From Catenulispora sp. GP43 (GTDB taxonomy: Bacteria > Actinomycetota > Actinomycetes > Streptomycetales > Catenulisporaceae): 64,000 bases of DNA. The stretch lies in contig NZ_JBGCCT010000005.1 of the NCBI RefSeq assembly GCF_041260665.1, positions 364,670-428,669 of the forward strand. The letters are read 5' to 3'. Position numbers and translations under genes: made by a program. A model generated the notes under the pieces. The model made no database searches and was not told the DNA's origin. It saw nothing but the letters and a program-made list of their open reading frames with translations. Below are positions 48,342-56,750 of this stretch, piece by piece (position 1 is the stretch's first letter; every line of letters starts with the position of its first letter).

Positions 48342-49310
48342 ATGTCTTTCTACGAGCACATCACCGAGTTCGCCGGCCGGCCGGTCGTCGACTTCCCCGC
48401 CGATCCGGAACGGGAGACGCCGGCCGAGGCCGCCGATCCCGGGGCCGTGGCGTGGCGCCTCGACTGCGGCAAGGACGGCTACTACGACCGCGACTTCCCC
48501 GAACTGCTCGCGGCCTTCCTGGACCGGGTGCCGAGCGCGGCGGTCGAGGCGCTGGTCACCGGGCAGTGGCTGGAGTGGGGCGAGGACGACTGCACCGTCG
48601 TGGACGACCTCGTCGCGGTCGCCGACCGGCTGCCGGCGCTGCGCTCGCTGTTCGTCTGCGAGCTGGAGGACGAGCAGAGCCAGCCGTCCTGGATCTATGT
48701 GCCGCAGCTGAATCCGCTGCTGAACGCCTTCCCGAACCTGGCCGAGCTCTGGGTCCGCGGGACGCCGGAAGGCATGGCCCGGGGTGCGGACCCCGAGCCG
48801 CTGATCGAGCCGGCGAAGCACGCCGGGCTGCGCAAGCTGGTCCTGCAGTCCGGGGGCCTGCCCGCGCCCACGGTCCGCGCACTGGCCGAATGCGAATTCC
48901 CCGAGCTGACGCACCTGGAGATCTACCTCGGCGACCCGAACTACGGCGGCGACGCGGCAGTGGAGGACCTCGCCCCGTTCCTCGAAGCAGGCCGCTTCCC
49001 CCGCCTGCGGTACCTGGGCTTGAAGGACTCGGTGATCCAGGACGAGATCGCCGCGGCGGTCGCCCGGGCGCCGATCGTGGCGCAGCTGGAGTCGCTGGAC
49101 CTCGCGCTCGGGGCGCTCGGCGACGAGGGCGCGGCGGCGCTGCTGGCCGGGCAGCCGCTCGATCATCTGCGCACCCTGGACCTGCACCATCACTATCTCT
49201 CCTCGGCGATGCAGACGCGGCTGCGGCAGGCCTGGCCGGGCGTCGAGATCGACCTGTCCGACGGGCAGGACGCCGGCCGGGGGCGCCGGTACATCGCGGT
49301 GGCCGAATGA
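48342..49310 (+). CDS. STM4015-family LRR-like protein, copy 3
   Basis: A 322-residue paralogue starting 2 bp after copy 2. Opening MSFYEHITEFAGRPVVDFPA resembles the usual STM4015 N-terminus; repeats include LRKLVLQSGGLPAPTVRALA, LESLDLALGALGDEGAAALL and LRTLDLHHHYLSSAMQTRL. It ends in RYIAVAE. Its stop overlaps the STM4014 start as ATGA, so it is translationally coupled to the enzyme genes, and it may be the copy that represents the ancestral partner. Confidence 0.87.
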   Translation: MSFYEHITEFAGRPVVDFPADPERETPAEAADPGAVAWRLDCGKDGYYDRDFPELLAAFLDRVPSAAVEALVTGQWLEWGEDDCTVVDDLVAVADRLPALRSLFVCELEDEQSQPSWIYVPQLNPLLNAFPNLAELWVRGTPEGMARGADPEPLIEPAKHAGLRKLVLQSGGLPAPTVRALAECEFPELTHLEIYLGDPNYGGDAAVEDLAPFLEAGRFPRLRYLGLKDSVIQDEIAAAVARAPIVAQLESLDLALGALGDEGAAALLAGQPLDHLRTLDLHHHYLSSAMQTRLRQAWPGVEIDLSDGQDAGRGRRYIAVAE

Positions 49311-50383
49311 CGGTCTCGCACAACCCGGTGGTCCCGTCGCGGTTCGCGGTGGTCGGAAACCCGGACAACCGCCGGGTGACGCTCTTCGCCGACGCCGTCC
49401 GCGAAGCGGGACTGCCCGAGCCGCGCGTCGTCGCGTGGCTCGACGTCCTGCGCGGAAACGCCGAGTTCCACGCCGGTGAGCTGGTCCGCGTCGACTCCCC
49501 GGGTGAGGACGCCGAGGTGGCCCGGCTGCTGCACGGCTCGGACGAGCCGGTCGACATGTATCGGGTCGAGGGCACACGCCGGTGGTATCAGGGCTTTACG
49601 ACCGCGTTGGAGAAGCTGGAACACGCCATCGACATCGCCGGTGCGGCCCGGCTGTTCACGGCTCAGGAAGTCGCCACGGCCTTCGACAAGCAGGCGACGC
49701 ACGCGCTGTTGACCGAGGCCGGCGTCCCGGTGCCGCCTGCCGCCGCGACCGACGGTACGGAGTCCGCCTTCATCAAGATCCGGCACGGTTCCTCGGCTTC
49801 CGGCGTCGTCGCACTGACGGTGCGAGGGCCGCGTCGGCGCGCGGTGACGTCGGCCGAGCTGGTGCGTACCGAGGCCGGTATCGAGCTCTACAACTCGCTG
49901 CGGGTCCGTACCTACCTTCGCGATGCCGACATCGACGACCTGCTGGGCGTCCTCGCCGGCGACGGCCTCCACGCCGAGCAGTGGGTCCGCAAACTGAGCA
50001 TCGCCGGCCGGTCCTGCGATCTGCGCGTGGTCACCGTCGGCGGCCGGGCGACCCACGCGGTCGTGCGGACGAGCACGTCCCCGATGACCAACCTGCACCT
50101 CGGCGGGCAACGCGGCGATCTGGCACGGTTCCGGGCGCTGGTCGGGGAGGAGCGGTGGCACCGGATCCTGGACATCGTGGAGTCGGCGGCGGTGTGCTTC
50201 CCGGGCGTGCACTGCCTCGGGATCGACGTGCTGCCCGGCGCCGACGGCCTCGACCGGATCGGCGAGATCAACGCCTACGGCGACCTCCTGCCGAACCTGA
50301 TGGGACTTCCGGGCACCCCCGGGGAAGCCGTCGGTACCTACCACGCCCAAGTACGTTCACTGACAGGCCGCTTCGCACCATGA
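49307..50383 (+). CDS. STM4014-family ATP-grasp protein
   Basis: A 358-residue protein with ATP-grasp features: a first domain FAVVGNPDNRRVTLFADAVR, lid lysine in SAFIKIRHGSSASG (K157), basic strand RSCDLRVVTVGGRATHAVVR, and the metal site CLGIDVLPG plus RIGE320-I-N322-AYGD. ATP-grasp enzymes join a carboxylate to an amine or thiol via acyl phosphate; RimK and RiPP ligases are relatives. STM4014 itself has no assigned reaction. Tight overlaps with STM4015 copy 3 and STM4013 (4 bp each) show one functional unit. It could activate the C-terminus of STM4015 proteins; inference. Confidence 0.85.
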   Translation: MTVSHNPVVPSRFAVVGNPDNRRVTLFADAVREAGLPEPRVVAWLDVLRGNAEFHAGELVRVDSPGEDAEVARLLHGSDEPVDMYRVEGTRRWYQGFTTALEKLEHAIDIAGAARLFTAQEVATAFDKQATHALLTEAGVPVPPAAATDGTESAFIKIRHGSSASGVVALTVRGPRRRAVTSAELVRTEAGIELYNSLRVRTYLRDADIDDLLGVLAGDGLHAEQWVRKLSIAGRSCDLRVVTVGGRATHAVVRTSTSPMTNLHLGGQRGDLARFRALVGEERWHRILDIVESAAVCFPGVHCLGIDVLPGADGLDRIGEINAYGDLLPNLMGLPGTPGEAVGTYHAQVRSLTGRFAP

Positions 50384-51201
50384 CCATGAAAGACATCATC
50401 GGGAGCCACGACCTCCTGTTCGTCACCCTCGACACCCTCCGCTACGACGTCGCCGTCGAAGAGCTGGCCGCCGGCCGGCTGCCGAACCTGGCCCGGGTGC
50501 TGCCGCGCGGCTGGGAGCGCCGGCACACGCCGGGCTCGTTCACCTTCGCCGCGCATTCGGCGTTCTTCGCCGGCTTCCTGCCGACGCCGGACGCGCCGGG
50601 CCGGCATCCGAGGCTGTTCGCCGCACGCTTCGGCGGCAGCGAGACCACGGCCGAGGACACCTGGGTGTTCGACGAGCCGGACCTGGTAGCCGGGCTGGGC
50701 AAGGCCGGGTACCGGACGGTCTGCGTCGGGGGAGTGGGGTTCTTCAACCCCGAGAGCCGGCTCGGGCAGGTGCTGCCGGGCTATTTCGACGAGGCGTACT
50801 GGTCGGCGGCGACCGGGGTGGCCGACCCGGACTCCTTCGCCAACCAGATCGGGGTCGTCGAGCAGGTGGTCGCGGCGCAGCCGGAGGACCAGCCGCTGTT
50901 CCTGTTCGTGAACGTCCCGGCGCTGCACCAGCCGAACTGGTTCTACCTCGACGGCGCGACCAAGGATGCAGGAGCCGGTGACACGCGGGCGTCTCATGCC
51001 GCAGCTCTGCGGTATGTCGACGCGCACATCGGGCGACTGTTCACGCTGATGGCGGCGCGCCGGGCCTGTTTCACCATCGTCTGCTCCGACCACGGGACCG
51101 CCTACGGCGAGGACGGCCATGTCGGGCACCGCATCGGCCACGACGTGGTGTGGACGGTGCCGTACGCGGACTTCGTGCTGCCGAAGGGATACGAGGGCTG
51201 A
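50380..51201 (+). CDS. STM4013/SEN3800-family hydrolase, alkaline-phosphatase/sulfatase fold
   Basis: A 273-residue cytoplasmic protein of the alkaline phosphatase superfamily: VTLDTLRYDVA places the metal ligand D18 and nucleophile T19 (sulfatases use Cys/Ser, phosphatases Ser/Thr), FTFAAHSAFFAGFLP follows, and SD237-H238-GTAYGEDGHVGHR is the second metal site. No sulfatase C-x-P-x-R signature is present, so a phosphoesterase or phosphotransferase is likelier. Shorter than typical sulfatases (~450). ATG overlaps STM4014; its stop overlaps STM4012 (TGATG). Confidence 0.85.
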   Translation: MTMKDIIGSHDLLFVTLDTLRYDVAVEELAAGRLPNLARVLPRGWERRHTPGSFTFAAHSAFFAGFLPTPDAPGRHPRLFAARFGGSETTAEDTWVFDEPDLVAGLGKAGYRTVCVGGVGFFNPESRLGQVLPGYFDEAYWSAATGVADPDSFANQIGVVEQVVAAQPEDQPLFLFVNVPALHQPNWFYLDGATKDAGAGDTRASHAAALRYVDAHIGRLFTLMAARRACFTIVCSDHGTAYGEDGHVGHRIGHDVVWTVPYADFVLPKGYEG

Positions 51202-52502
51202 TGCTGGACCGTCCCTATGAGGCCTATGTCTACGCCTACCCGCACAAGACCTCCTACCGCCCGCTCGAACCGAAGCCCCTGCTGTCCGACGTGTGGCGGG
51301 GCGAGGCGCGTGATGCGTTGTCCTTCTATACACATGTCCCGTTCTGCGAAGTCCGGTGCGGTTTCTGCAACCTGTTCACCCGGACCGGAGCGTCCGCATC
51401 GCTGACCGAGGCGTACCTGGACGCCTTGGAGCGTCAGGCGATCGCGGCCCGCGCGGCCCTGGACGAATCCGGTACAGCGCCCCGCTTCGCCAATGCGGCG
51501 ATCGGCGGAGGGACCCCGACGTATCTGAGTCCTGATGAGTTGACCCGGTTGTTCGACATCGCTGAGAAGGTGATGGGGGTCGGCCTCGGCGCCATTCCGC
51601 TGTCGGTCGAGGCCTCGCCGGCCACCGCGACCCCGGACCGGCTGGCGGTGCTCGCCGAGCGCGGGACTACGCGGCTCAGCCTGGGCGTGCAGAGCTTCGA
51701 CGACGTCGAGGCGCGATCGGCGGTGCGGCCGCAGAAGGCGGCCGATGTCTTCGCCGCCCTGGACGCGGTGCGGGACGCGGCCATCCCGGTGCTGAACGTC
51801 GATCTGATCTACGGCATCGACGGCCAGACCCGCCAGTCCTGGCAGGCCTCGTTGCGGACGGCACTGCGCTGGACGCCCGAGGAGATCTACCTTTATCCGC
51901 TCTATGTCCGGCCGCTGACCGGCCTCGGCCGTCTGAACCTGGGCCATGACGCCGAATGGGACGCACAGCGCCTGGATCTGTACCGTTCCGGCCGCGATCT
52001 GCTGCTGGAGAACGGCTACGAGCAGGTGTCGATGCGGATGTTCCGCCGCCTGGACGCCCCGGCCGTCGAGGGCGGCGAGGACTACGCGTGCCAGACGGAC
52101 GGCATGATCGGGCTGGGGTGCGGCGCCCGGTCGTACACCGCCTCGCTGCACTACTCCTTCGACTACGCGGTCTCGGCATCGGAAGTGCGCGGGATCATCG
52201 ACGAGTACGTCGCGACCGGCGACTTCAGCCGGGCCGAGGTCGGGTACCGGCTGGACGCGGACGAGCAGGCTCGCAGGTTCCTGATCCAGTCGCTGCTCCA
52301 GGCGGACGGGATGGAGCGGGGCGACGCGGCGGAGCGGTTCGGGGCCGAGCTGGAGCTGTTGAGCGATCGCGGGTTCCTGGCGTCGGCACCGGACGGCCGG
52401 CTGCGGCTCACGGACGAAGGCCTGGCCTGGTCGGATTCGGTCGGCCCGATGTTCTTCTCCGAGCCGGTGCGCGCCGCGATGCGTGCCTACGAGCTGAGGT
52501 AG
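51201..52502 (+). CDS. STM4012-family radical SAM enzyme (HemW/HemN-like)
   Basis: A 433-residue radical SAM protein. C49-x3-C53-x2-C56 (HVPFCEVRCGFCNLF) binds the [4Fe-4S] cluster that cleaves SAM. GGGTPTYL, SVEASPATAT and RLSLGVQSFDD follow exactly the order seen in coproporphyrinogen III dehydrogenase-like HemN/HemW proteins, and the C-terminal winged-helix-like region (LIQSLLQADGMERGDAAERF) also matches. It is not a haem gene by context: no other haem genes are near and it belongs to the STM4011-4015 set. HemN relatives include methyltransferases and cyclopropanases, so C-C or C-methyl chemistry is possible. Confidence 0.9.
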   Translation: MLDRPYEAYVYAYPHKTSYRPLEPKPLLSDVWRGEARDALSFYTHVPFCEVRCGFCNLFTRTGASASLTEAYLDALERQAIAARAALDESGTAPRFANAAIGGGTPTYLSPDELTRLFDIAEKVMGVGLGAIPLSVEASPATATPDRLAVLAERGTTRLSLGVQSFDDVEARSAVRPQKAADVFAALDAVRDAAIPVLNVDLIYGIDGQTRQSWQASLRTALRWTPEEIYLYPLYVRPLTGLGRLNLGHDAEWDAQRLDLYRSGRDLLLENGYEQVSMRMFRRLDAPAVEGGEDYACQTDGMIGLGCGARSYTASLHYSFDYAVSASEVRGIIDEYVATGDFSRAEVGYRLDADEQARRFLIQSLLQADGMERGDAAERFGAELELLSDRGFLASAPDGRLRLTDEGLAWSDSVGPMFFSEPVRAAMRAYELR

Positions 52503-52509
52503 GGCCCTG

Positions 52510-53415
52510 ATGGACCTCTCGATTCTCTATCGCGGCCCGCTGGCCAGCTGTGACTACGACTGCGGCTACTGCCCCTTCGCCAAGCGCCGCGACTCGCCGG
52601 AGACGCTGCGGGCCGACCGCGCGGCGTTGGAGCGGTTCGTGGCATGGGTGAGCGCGCAGACCGACGACCGGATCAGCGTGCTGTTCACGCCGTGGGGAGA
52701 GGGGCTGACGCGGAGCTGGTACCAGCGCGCGTTGGTTGTCCTCAGCCGCCTCGACCACGTCGCCGAGGTGGCGATCCAGACCAACCTGAGCTCGCGGACC
52801 GCGTGGACGGTGGGCGCCGACCTGGATTCGCTGGCGCTGTGGTGCACGTACCACCCGGACCAGGTTCCGTACGAGCGGTTCCTCGGCCGGTGCCACGAAC
52901 TTCGGGACAGCGGTGTGCGGTTCAGCGCGGGGATCGTCGGGCTGCCCGAGCATCTGGAGGCGGCGCGGCGGTTGCGCGCGGACCTGCCCGACGACGTCTA
53001 CCTGTGGGTCAACGCGGCCGAGGGCCACAGCTACACCGACGACGAAGCCGCGCCCTGGACCGAGATCGATCCGCTGTTCCCGGTCTCGCGCTTTCCGCAT
53101 TCCTCGCGGGGCCACGCCTGCCGGGCCGGGGAATCGGTCATCTCGGTCGACGGCGACGGCGAGGTCTACCGCTGTCACTTCGTCCCGCGCACCGATCCGA
53201 CGGAACGCATCGGGAATCTCTACAACGGTTCATATCGCAGGGCCCTGCGTGCGCGCGTCTGCCCTCTGACACAGTGCGATTGCCACATCGGCTATGTGCA
53301 CATGCCGGAGCTTGGGCTCTACGAGACGTTCGCCGGCGGGGTCCTGTCGCGGATCCCCGCCGAGACGCCTGTGCCGGTCAGGTCTGCTGAAGCGGCTGGT
53401 ATTCGTCCTCGGTGA
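52510..53415 (+). CDS. STM4011-family radical SAM enzyme
   Basis: A 301-residue radical SAM protein. C14-x3-C18-x2-C21 (SCDYDCGYCPF) holds the SAM cluster; additional cysteines C204, C222, C251, C256 and C258 (HACRAG, YRCHF, CPLTQCDCH) form a SPASM-like C-terminal cluster region as in peptide-modifying and sulfatase-maturing enzymes. This suggests an auxiliary iron-sulfur cluster and a protein or peptide substrate. Seven bases separate it from STM4012. Last gene of the operon; its 3' end overlaps the convergent DUF6745-like gene by 38 bp. Confidence 0.9.
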   Translation: MDLSILYRGPLASCDYDCGYCPFAKRRDSPETLRADRAALERFVAWVSAQTDDRISVLFTPWGEGLTRSWYQRALVVLSRLDHVAEVAIQTNLSSRTAWTVGADLDSLALWCTYHPDQVPYERFLGRCHELRDSGVRFSAGIVGLPEHLEAARRLRADLPDDVYLWVNAAEGHSYTDDEAAPWTEIDPLFPVSRFPHSSRGHACRAGESVISVDGDGEVYRCHFVPRTDPTERIGNLYNGSYRRALRARVCPLTQCDCHIGYVHMPELGLYETFAGGVLSRIPAETPVPVRSAEAAGIRPR

Positions 53416-54478
53416 GCCCGAAGGTCCAGGCGACACCGGCCTTCGCGGTCTGCGTGCTGGGCGGCACCCGCAGGAAGTAGACGTTGAAGGTGCCGTCCGG
53501 CTCCGGCGAGGAGTTCACCACCTCGACCATGACGATGGACTCGTCGTCGCCCATCTCGATGCGCCAGAGCTTGCCGGCCTCGTCCTGCTGGAGCGGCTGT
53601 GCGCCGGAGTCCCTCAGGAACCGCTCCGGCGTGTAGTGCTCGACCATCATCCGGCGGAGCTCGGCGTTCTCCTCCGCGCGGATGGACTCCGGCGTGGTCG
53701 CGGCCAGGCGCTTGCCGAACTCCTCGGTCAGCGGGGTGCCGCGCCAGGAGTACACGGCGAAGCCGTCGGACCAGACCACGGCCGGGCCGTCGCCGCGGTG
53801 CAGGCGGTCCTGGTCGTCCAGACGCAGGGCCAGCGGGCGCTCGGTGAGGATGACCGCGTTCTCGAACGGCCACCACCAGCCCGCCGAGCGGGCCATCCGG
53901 CCCAGGCCCAGGCCCGAGGCCATGCCGGCGGCCTCGTAGAGCGGGAGCCAGGCGGCGTCGAACGGCCCGTGGACCGCGTGGGTCAGGGCGATGCGCAGGG
54001 CGGTGCGCTCCGAGGAGTCCTCGGACTCTGCCTGCTCCTCGACGGCCGCGGCGATGCGCGTGATCAGGGTGCTGATCAGCGGTGCGATCTGGCCGCAGGA
54101 CGCCTGCCAGACCCGGCCGAACTCGCGCGGGCCGAGCCGCTCGGCGAGCAGGGCCCGGCTCCGGGACCAGGCCAGGTCCCTGATGCGGTCCCGGGCCGGA
54201 GCGCCGAGGCGCGCGGTGTCGGAGAGCACCAGCCGGGCGGCCTCCAGCGGAGAGCGGCACCAGATGATCTCCGGCGGCGGCGCGTCGGGCAGCGCTTCGG
54301 CATACAGCCGCAGCACCTCCTCCTCGGCGGCCTGCCGGTCCGCGGCCTCGGTGGACAAGGCGATGGCGCGCCAGGAGCCGTGTGCGGCGGCGGCGACCGC
54401 GACGATGCCGTCGGCGGTCAGGTCGGGGTGCGTGGTCATGTCGGTCGCGGGGGTCGCGGGGGTCGCGGGGGATGTCAT
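53378..54478 (-). CDS. DUF6745-like protein
   Basis: A 366-residue soluble protein. The central part LHRGDGPAVVWSDGFAVYSWRG contains the G-P-A-x-x-[YW]-x-D-G-x-x-x-Y-x-W-x-G hallmark of DUF6745 (shown here as GPAVVWSDG and YSWRG). N-terminal helical region 20-190, C-terminal alpha/beta domain 230-366. The start ATG overlaps the stop of the preceding small gene (TGATG), so the two are coupled. The N-terminus carries a TPA repeat coded by a 9-bp tandem repeat. Its end overlaps the STM4011 gene by 38 bp. DUF6745 proteins occur widely in actinomycetes and cyanobacteria; function unknown. Confidence 0.75.
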   Translation of the reverse strand: MTSPATPATPATDMTTHPDLTADGIVAVAAAAHGSWRAIALSTEAADRQAAEEEVLRLYAEALPDAPPPEIIWCRSPLEAARLVLSDTARLGAPARDRIRDLAWSRSRALLAERLGPREFGRVWQASCGQIAPLISTLITRIAAAVEEQAESEDSSERTALRIALTHAVHGPFDAAWLPLYEAAGMASGLGLGRMARSAGWWWPFENAVILTERPLALRLDDQDRLHRGDGPAVVWSDGFAVYSWRGTPLTEEFGKRLAATTPESIRAEENAELRRMMVEHYTPERFLRDSGAQPLQQDEAGKLWRIEMGDDESIVMVEVVNSSPEPDGTFNVYFLRVPPSTQTAKAGVAWTFGLTEDEYQPLQQT

Positions 54479-54822
54479 CAGTCCGCCACCACCCGGAACG
54501 AGCGCAGCGCCCGCGGCTCGTACTCACGCTGGCGCACCACCTTGAACCAGCCCGGGGGCAGCGGGATGGTGCCGTGCTCCTCGTGCACGACCTTGCCGCC
54601 CAGCGGCAGGAACGCGAACGCGGCCTCGCTCTCGCTGGGCGCGGGGTAGAAGTCGCCCTCGTCCCGGGTGGCGACCAGCGCGTGCGCGTGGCCGGTGCTC
54701 TCCCCGAGCGCCAGGATCATGGACTCGCGCGGGCGGCGCGGCTTCGGTCCGGCGGCGCGTACGTCTTCGGGTACTGCGTTCTCCGTGACCGGGACGATCA
54801 GCACGTCTCCTTGGCGGTACAC
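54478..54822 (-). CDS. Small beta-rich protein paired with DUF6745
   Basis: A 114-residue protein. VYRQGDVLIVPV at the start and LALGESTGHAHAL in the middle form a recognisable pattern (Q-G-D-V-L-x-x-P-V ... G-E-x-T-G-H-A-H) seen in small phage- and bacteria-encoded proteins of unknown role; its His-x-His could bind metal. GTG 54822 has AGGAGG 6-8 bp upstream; the longer frame to 54870 is less likely. It overlaps the DUF6745 gene and is probably its functional partner. Confidence 0.7.
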   Translation of the reverse strand: MYRQGDVLIVPVTENAVPEDVRAAGPKPRRPRESMILALGESTGHAHALVATRDEGDFYPAPSESEAAFAFLPLGGKVVHEEHGTIPLPPGWFKVVRQREYEPRALRSFRVVAD

Positions 54823-55067
54823 GGCCCCTCCTCGTGTTCTCCGTGTGGCTCCGGCGGCAACGGAGTTCACGCTAGGGGGCGCTACTGACAGCCGCGGCTC
54901 TTGACGGCGATCGCTTTAGCGGCTTGATTGATTGGCCGACGGCGATCCTGCCACCCGGGTCGGCGCGGCGGCTCCCACCCGACCGGTGCGGCGGCCCGCC
55001 CGCACCGCCCGTGTCCTCGTCACTGCGCAGTAGGTGCCACATCCCTAAGCGTCAGGAGGACCATCGA
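54823..55067. other. Divergent intergenic region
   Basis: 245 bp between the leftward small gene and the rightward protease. TTGACG near 54900 followed after 17 bp by TTGATT could be a weak plus-strand promoter, but the distance to the protease start (~140 bp) would leave a long leader. AGGAGG precedes GTG 55068. No hairpin or gene was recognised. Confidence 0.35.
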
Positions 55068-56549
55068 GTGACACGTATCGCTCTCGCGCAGAGCCCCGCA
55101 CGGCGGCTGCTGATCGCGGCCACCGCGGCCGCGGCCGGAGCCGCCTTCGCCTTGTCCGGGGCGGGATCCGCGGGTTCGGCCGGCTCGGCCGGGTATCCGG
55201 TCGTCCAGCCGAACGCCCAGGACTCCGTCCAGGTCGCCACCGGCGTCCTGCCGCCCACGCAGGCGGCGTGCAACGCCGTGGGCCGGCGGTGCTTCACGCC
55301 GACGTCGATGCAGAACTCGTACGACATCAGCCCGCTGCTGAACGCCGGGAACGACGGCCACGGCAAGACGATCGCGATCATCGACTCGTTCGGGTACGAC
55401 ACCGTGGCCAGCGACCTGGAGAACTTCAGCAAGCAGTTCGGCCTGCCGCTGATGTGCGGGATGCCGAACGTGACCTGCGCCCCCGGGATGCCGACCTTCG
55501 AGTGGGACCAGTGGGACGGTAAGCGGCCTATCAAGCAGCCGCCCTCCGGCTCGCACGGCACCGGCCAGCAGGACAGCAACGCCTGGGCCGAGGAGGTCGC
55601 CCTGGACACGCAGTGGGCGCACGCCACCGCGCCGGGCGCGAACATCATCCTGATGTCCACCAGCGTCGCCGAGACGCAGGGCGTGCAGGGCCTGCCGCAG
55701 ATGATGAACGCCGAGCAGTACCTGGTCGACAACCACCTGGCGGACGTGGTCTCGCAGTCGTTCAGCACCGCCGAGCCCGACTTCCACGGCAACGCGATCC
55801 AGAACCTGCGGCACGCCTTCATCAGCGGCACGACCGCCGGCGTGACCTTCCTGTCCTCCTCCGGCGACAGCGGCACGGAGAACAACGCCAAGACGCCTAT
55901 CAAGAACCCGGCGGCCCTTGACACCCCGAGCGTGGGCTGGCCGGCCTCGGACCCCCTGGTGACGGCGGTCGGCGGCACCTACCTGTGCACCGACGGCGCC
56001 ACCGGGACCACCGTCGACAGCACCAGTCCCGGCGGCCTGTGCAGCAAGTACCCCGGCCAGCGCGATGTCGGCTGGACGGACTCCGGCGGCGGCTACAGCT
56101 CGCTCTTCGCGCGGCCCTCGTACCAGGACACGCTGCCGGCCGGCTCGACGCCGATCGGCGCGATGCGCGGCGTCCCGGACATCGCGTATCAGGCCTCTGC
56201 CGGCACCGGCGTCCTCATCTACGACACGGCGCCCGGCGACAACGGCGGCTCGGACGTCAACGACGGCAGCTGGTACGTGATCGGCGGGACCAGTTCCTCC
56301 TGCCCGCAGTGGGCCGGCCTGGTCGCGATCGCGGACCAGATGGCCGGACACGACCTGGGTCTGATCCAGCCGAAGCTGTACAGCCTGGCGTCCGGACCGG
56401 ACTACGGGACGTACTTCTTCGACGTGACCACCGGGAACAACACGGTGTCGAGCACGGTGCCGGGATACCCGGCGACGGCCGGGTGGGATCCGGTGACCGG
56501 GCTCGGGACGCCGGACGCGGCGAAGCTGCTGCCGGTGTTGGGGGAGTAG
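55068..56549 (+). CDS. Secreted S53 (sedolisin) peptidase
   Basis: A 493-residue exported acid-type serine-carboxyl protease. Signal peptide 1-~38 (ARRLLIAATAAAAGAAFALS). The catalytic domain starts at ~65 with a helix-rich segment and shows E176-x3-D180 in AEEVALDTQW, the oxyanion Asp in SSSGDSG (~267), and catalytic S409 in GGTSSSCPQ. The Ca2+-binding end FFDVTTGNN and GWDPVTGLG is intact. No large N-terminal prodomain is present, unlike most sedolisins, so it is a short, sedolisin-like type. Cys pairs (AACNAVGRRC, CGMPNVTC) suggest disulfides. Likely a protein-degrading exoenzyme; a strong terminator follows. Confidence 0.9.
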   Translation: MTRIALAQSPARRLLIAATAAAAGAAFALSGAGSAGSAGSAGYPVVQPNAQDSVQVATGVLPPTQAACNAVGRRCFTPTSMQNSYDISPLLNAGNDGHGKTIAIIDSFGYDTVASDLENFSKQFGLPLMCGMPNVTCAPGMPTFEWDQWDGKRPIKQPPSGSHGTGQQDSNAWAEEVALDTQWAHATAPGANIILMSTSVAETQGVQGLPQMMNAEQYLVDNHLADVVSQSFSTAEPDFHGNAIQNLRHAFISGTTAGVTFLSSSGDSGTENNAKTPIKNPAALDTPSVGWPASDPLVTAVGGTYLCTDGATGTTVDSTSPGGLCSKYPGQRDVGWTDSGGGYSSLFARPSYQDTLPAGSTPIGAMRGVPDIAYQASAGTGVLIYDTAPGDNGGSDVNDGSWYVIGGTSSSCPQWAGLVAIADQMAGHDLGLIQPKLYSLASGPDYGTYFFDVTTGNNTVSSTVPGYPATAGWDPVTGLGTPDAAKLLPVLGE

Positions 56550-56551
56550 CG

Positions 56552-56569
56552 ATGGTGCTCATGGTGCTG
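56552..56569. repeat. 9-bp direct repeat after a stop codon
   Basis: ATGGTGCTC then ATGGTGCTG, 2 bp past the protease stop. Confidence 0.75.
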
Positions 56570-56609
56570 GAGCCCTAGCAATTAACCAGGAGTCCTGAGC
56601 CCGCGGCGA

Positions 56610-56647
56610 ACGTGGCGTCCCCCTGGTCCGGGGACGTCACGTTTTTT
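56610..56647 (+). terminator. Rho-independent terminator of the protease gene
   Basis: ACGTGGCGTCCCC (56610-56622), 7-nt loop, GGGGACGTCACGT (56630-56642): a 13-bp stem with one G-U pair, followed by a T6 run (56642-56647). One of very few textbook intrinsic terminators in this window. Confidence 0.92.
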
Positions 56648-56750
56648 GCTGCCCGCGGCCGTCCGAAATGCCATCGAACGCCCGTCTGATCCCCATCCCG
56701 GCGTTGCCGAAAGGTTACCCGCGCGCGCCCTCGGACCCCTTCCGTCGCGA

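Noticed and set aside
51201..52502. Haem biosynthesis gene hemN/hemW
   Set aside because: Motif order is HemN-like but the gene belongs to the STM4011-4015 set by overlap and there are no haem genes nearby.
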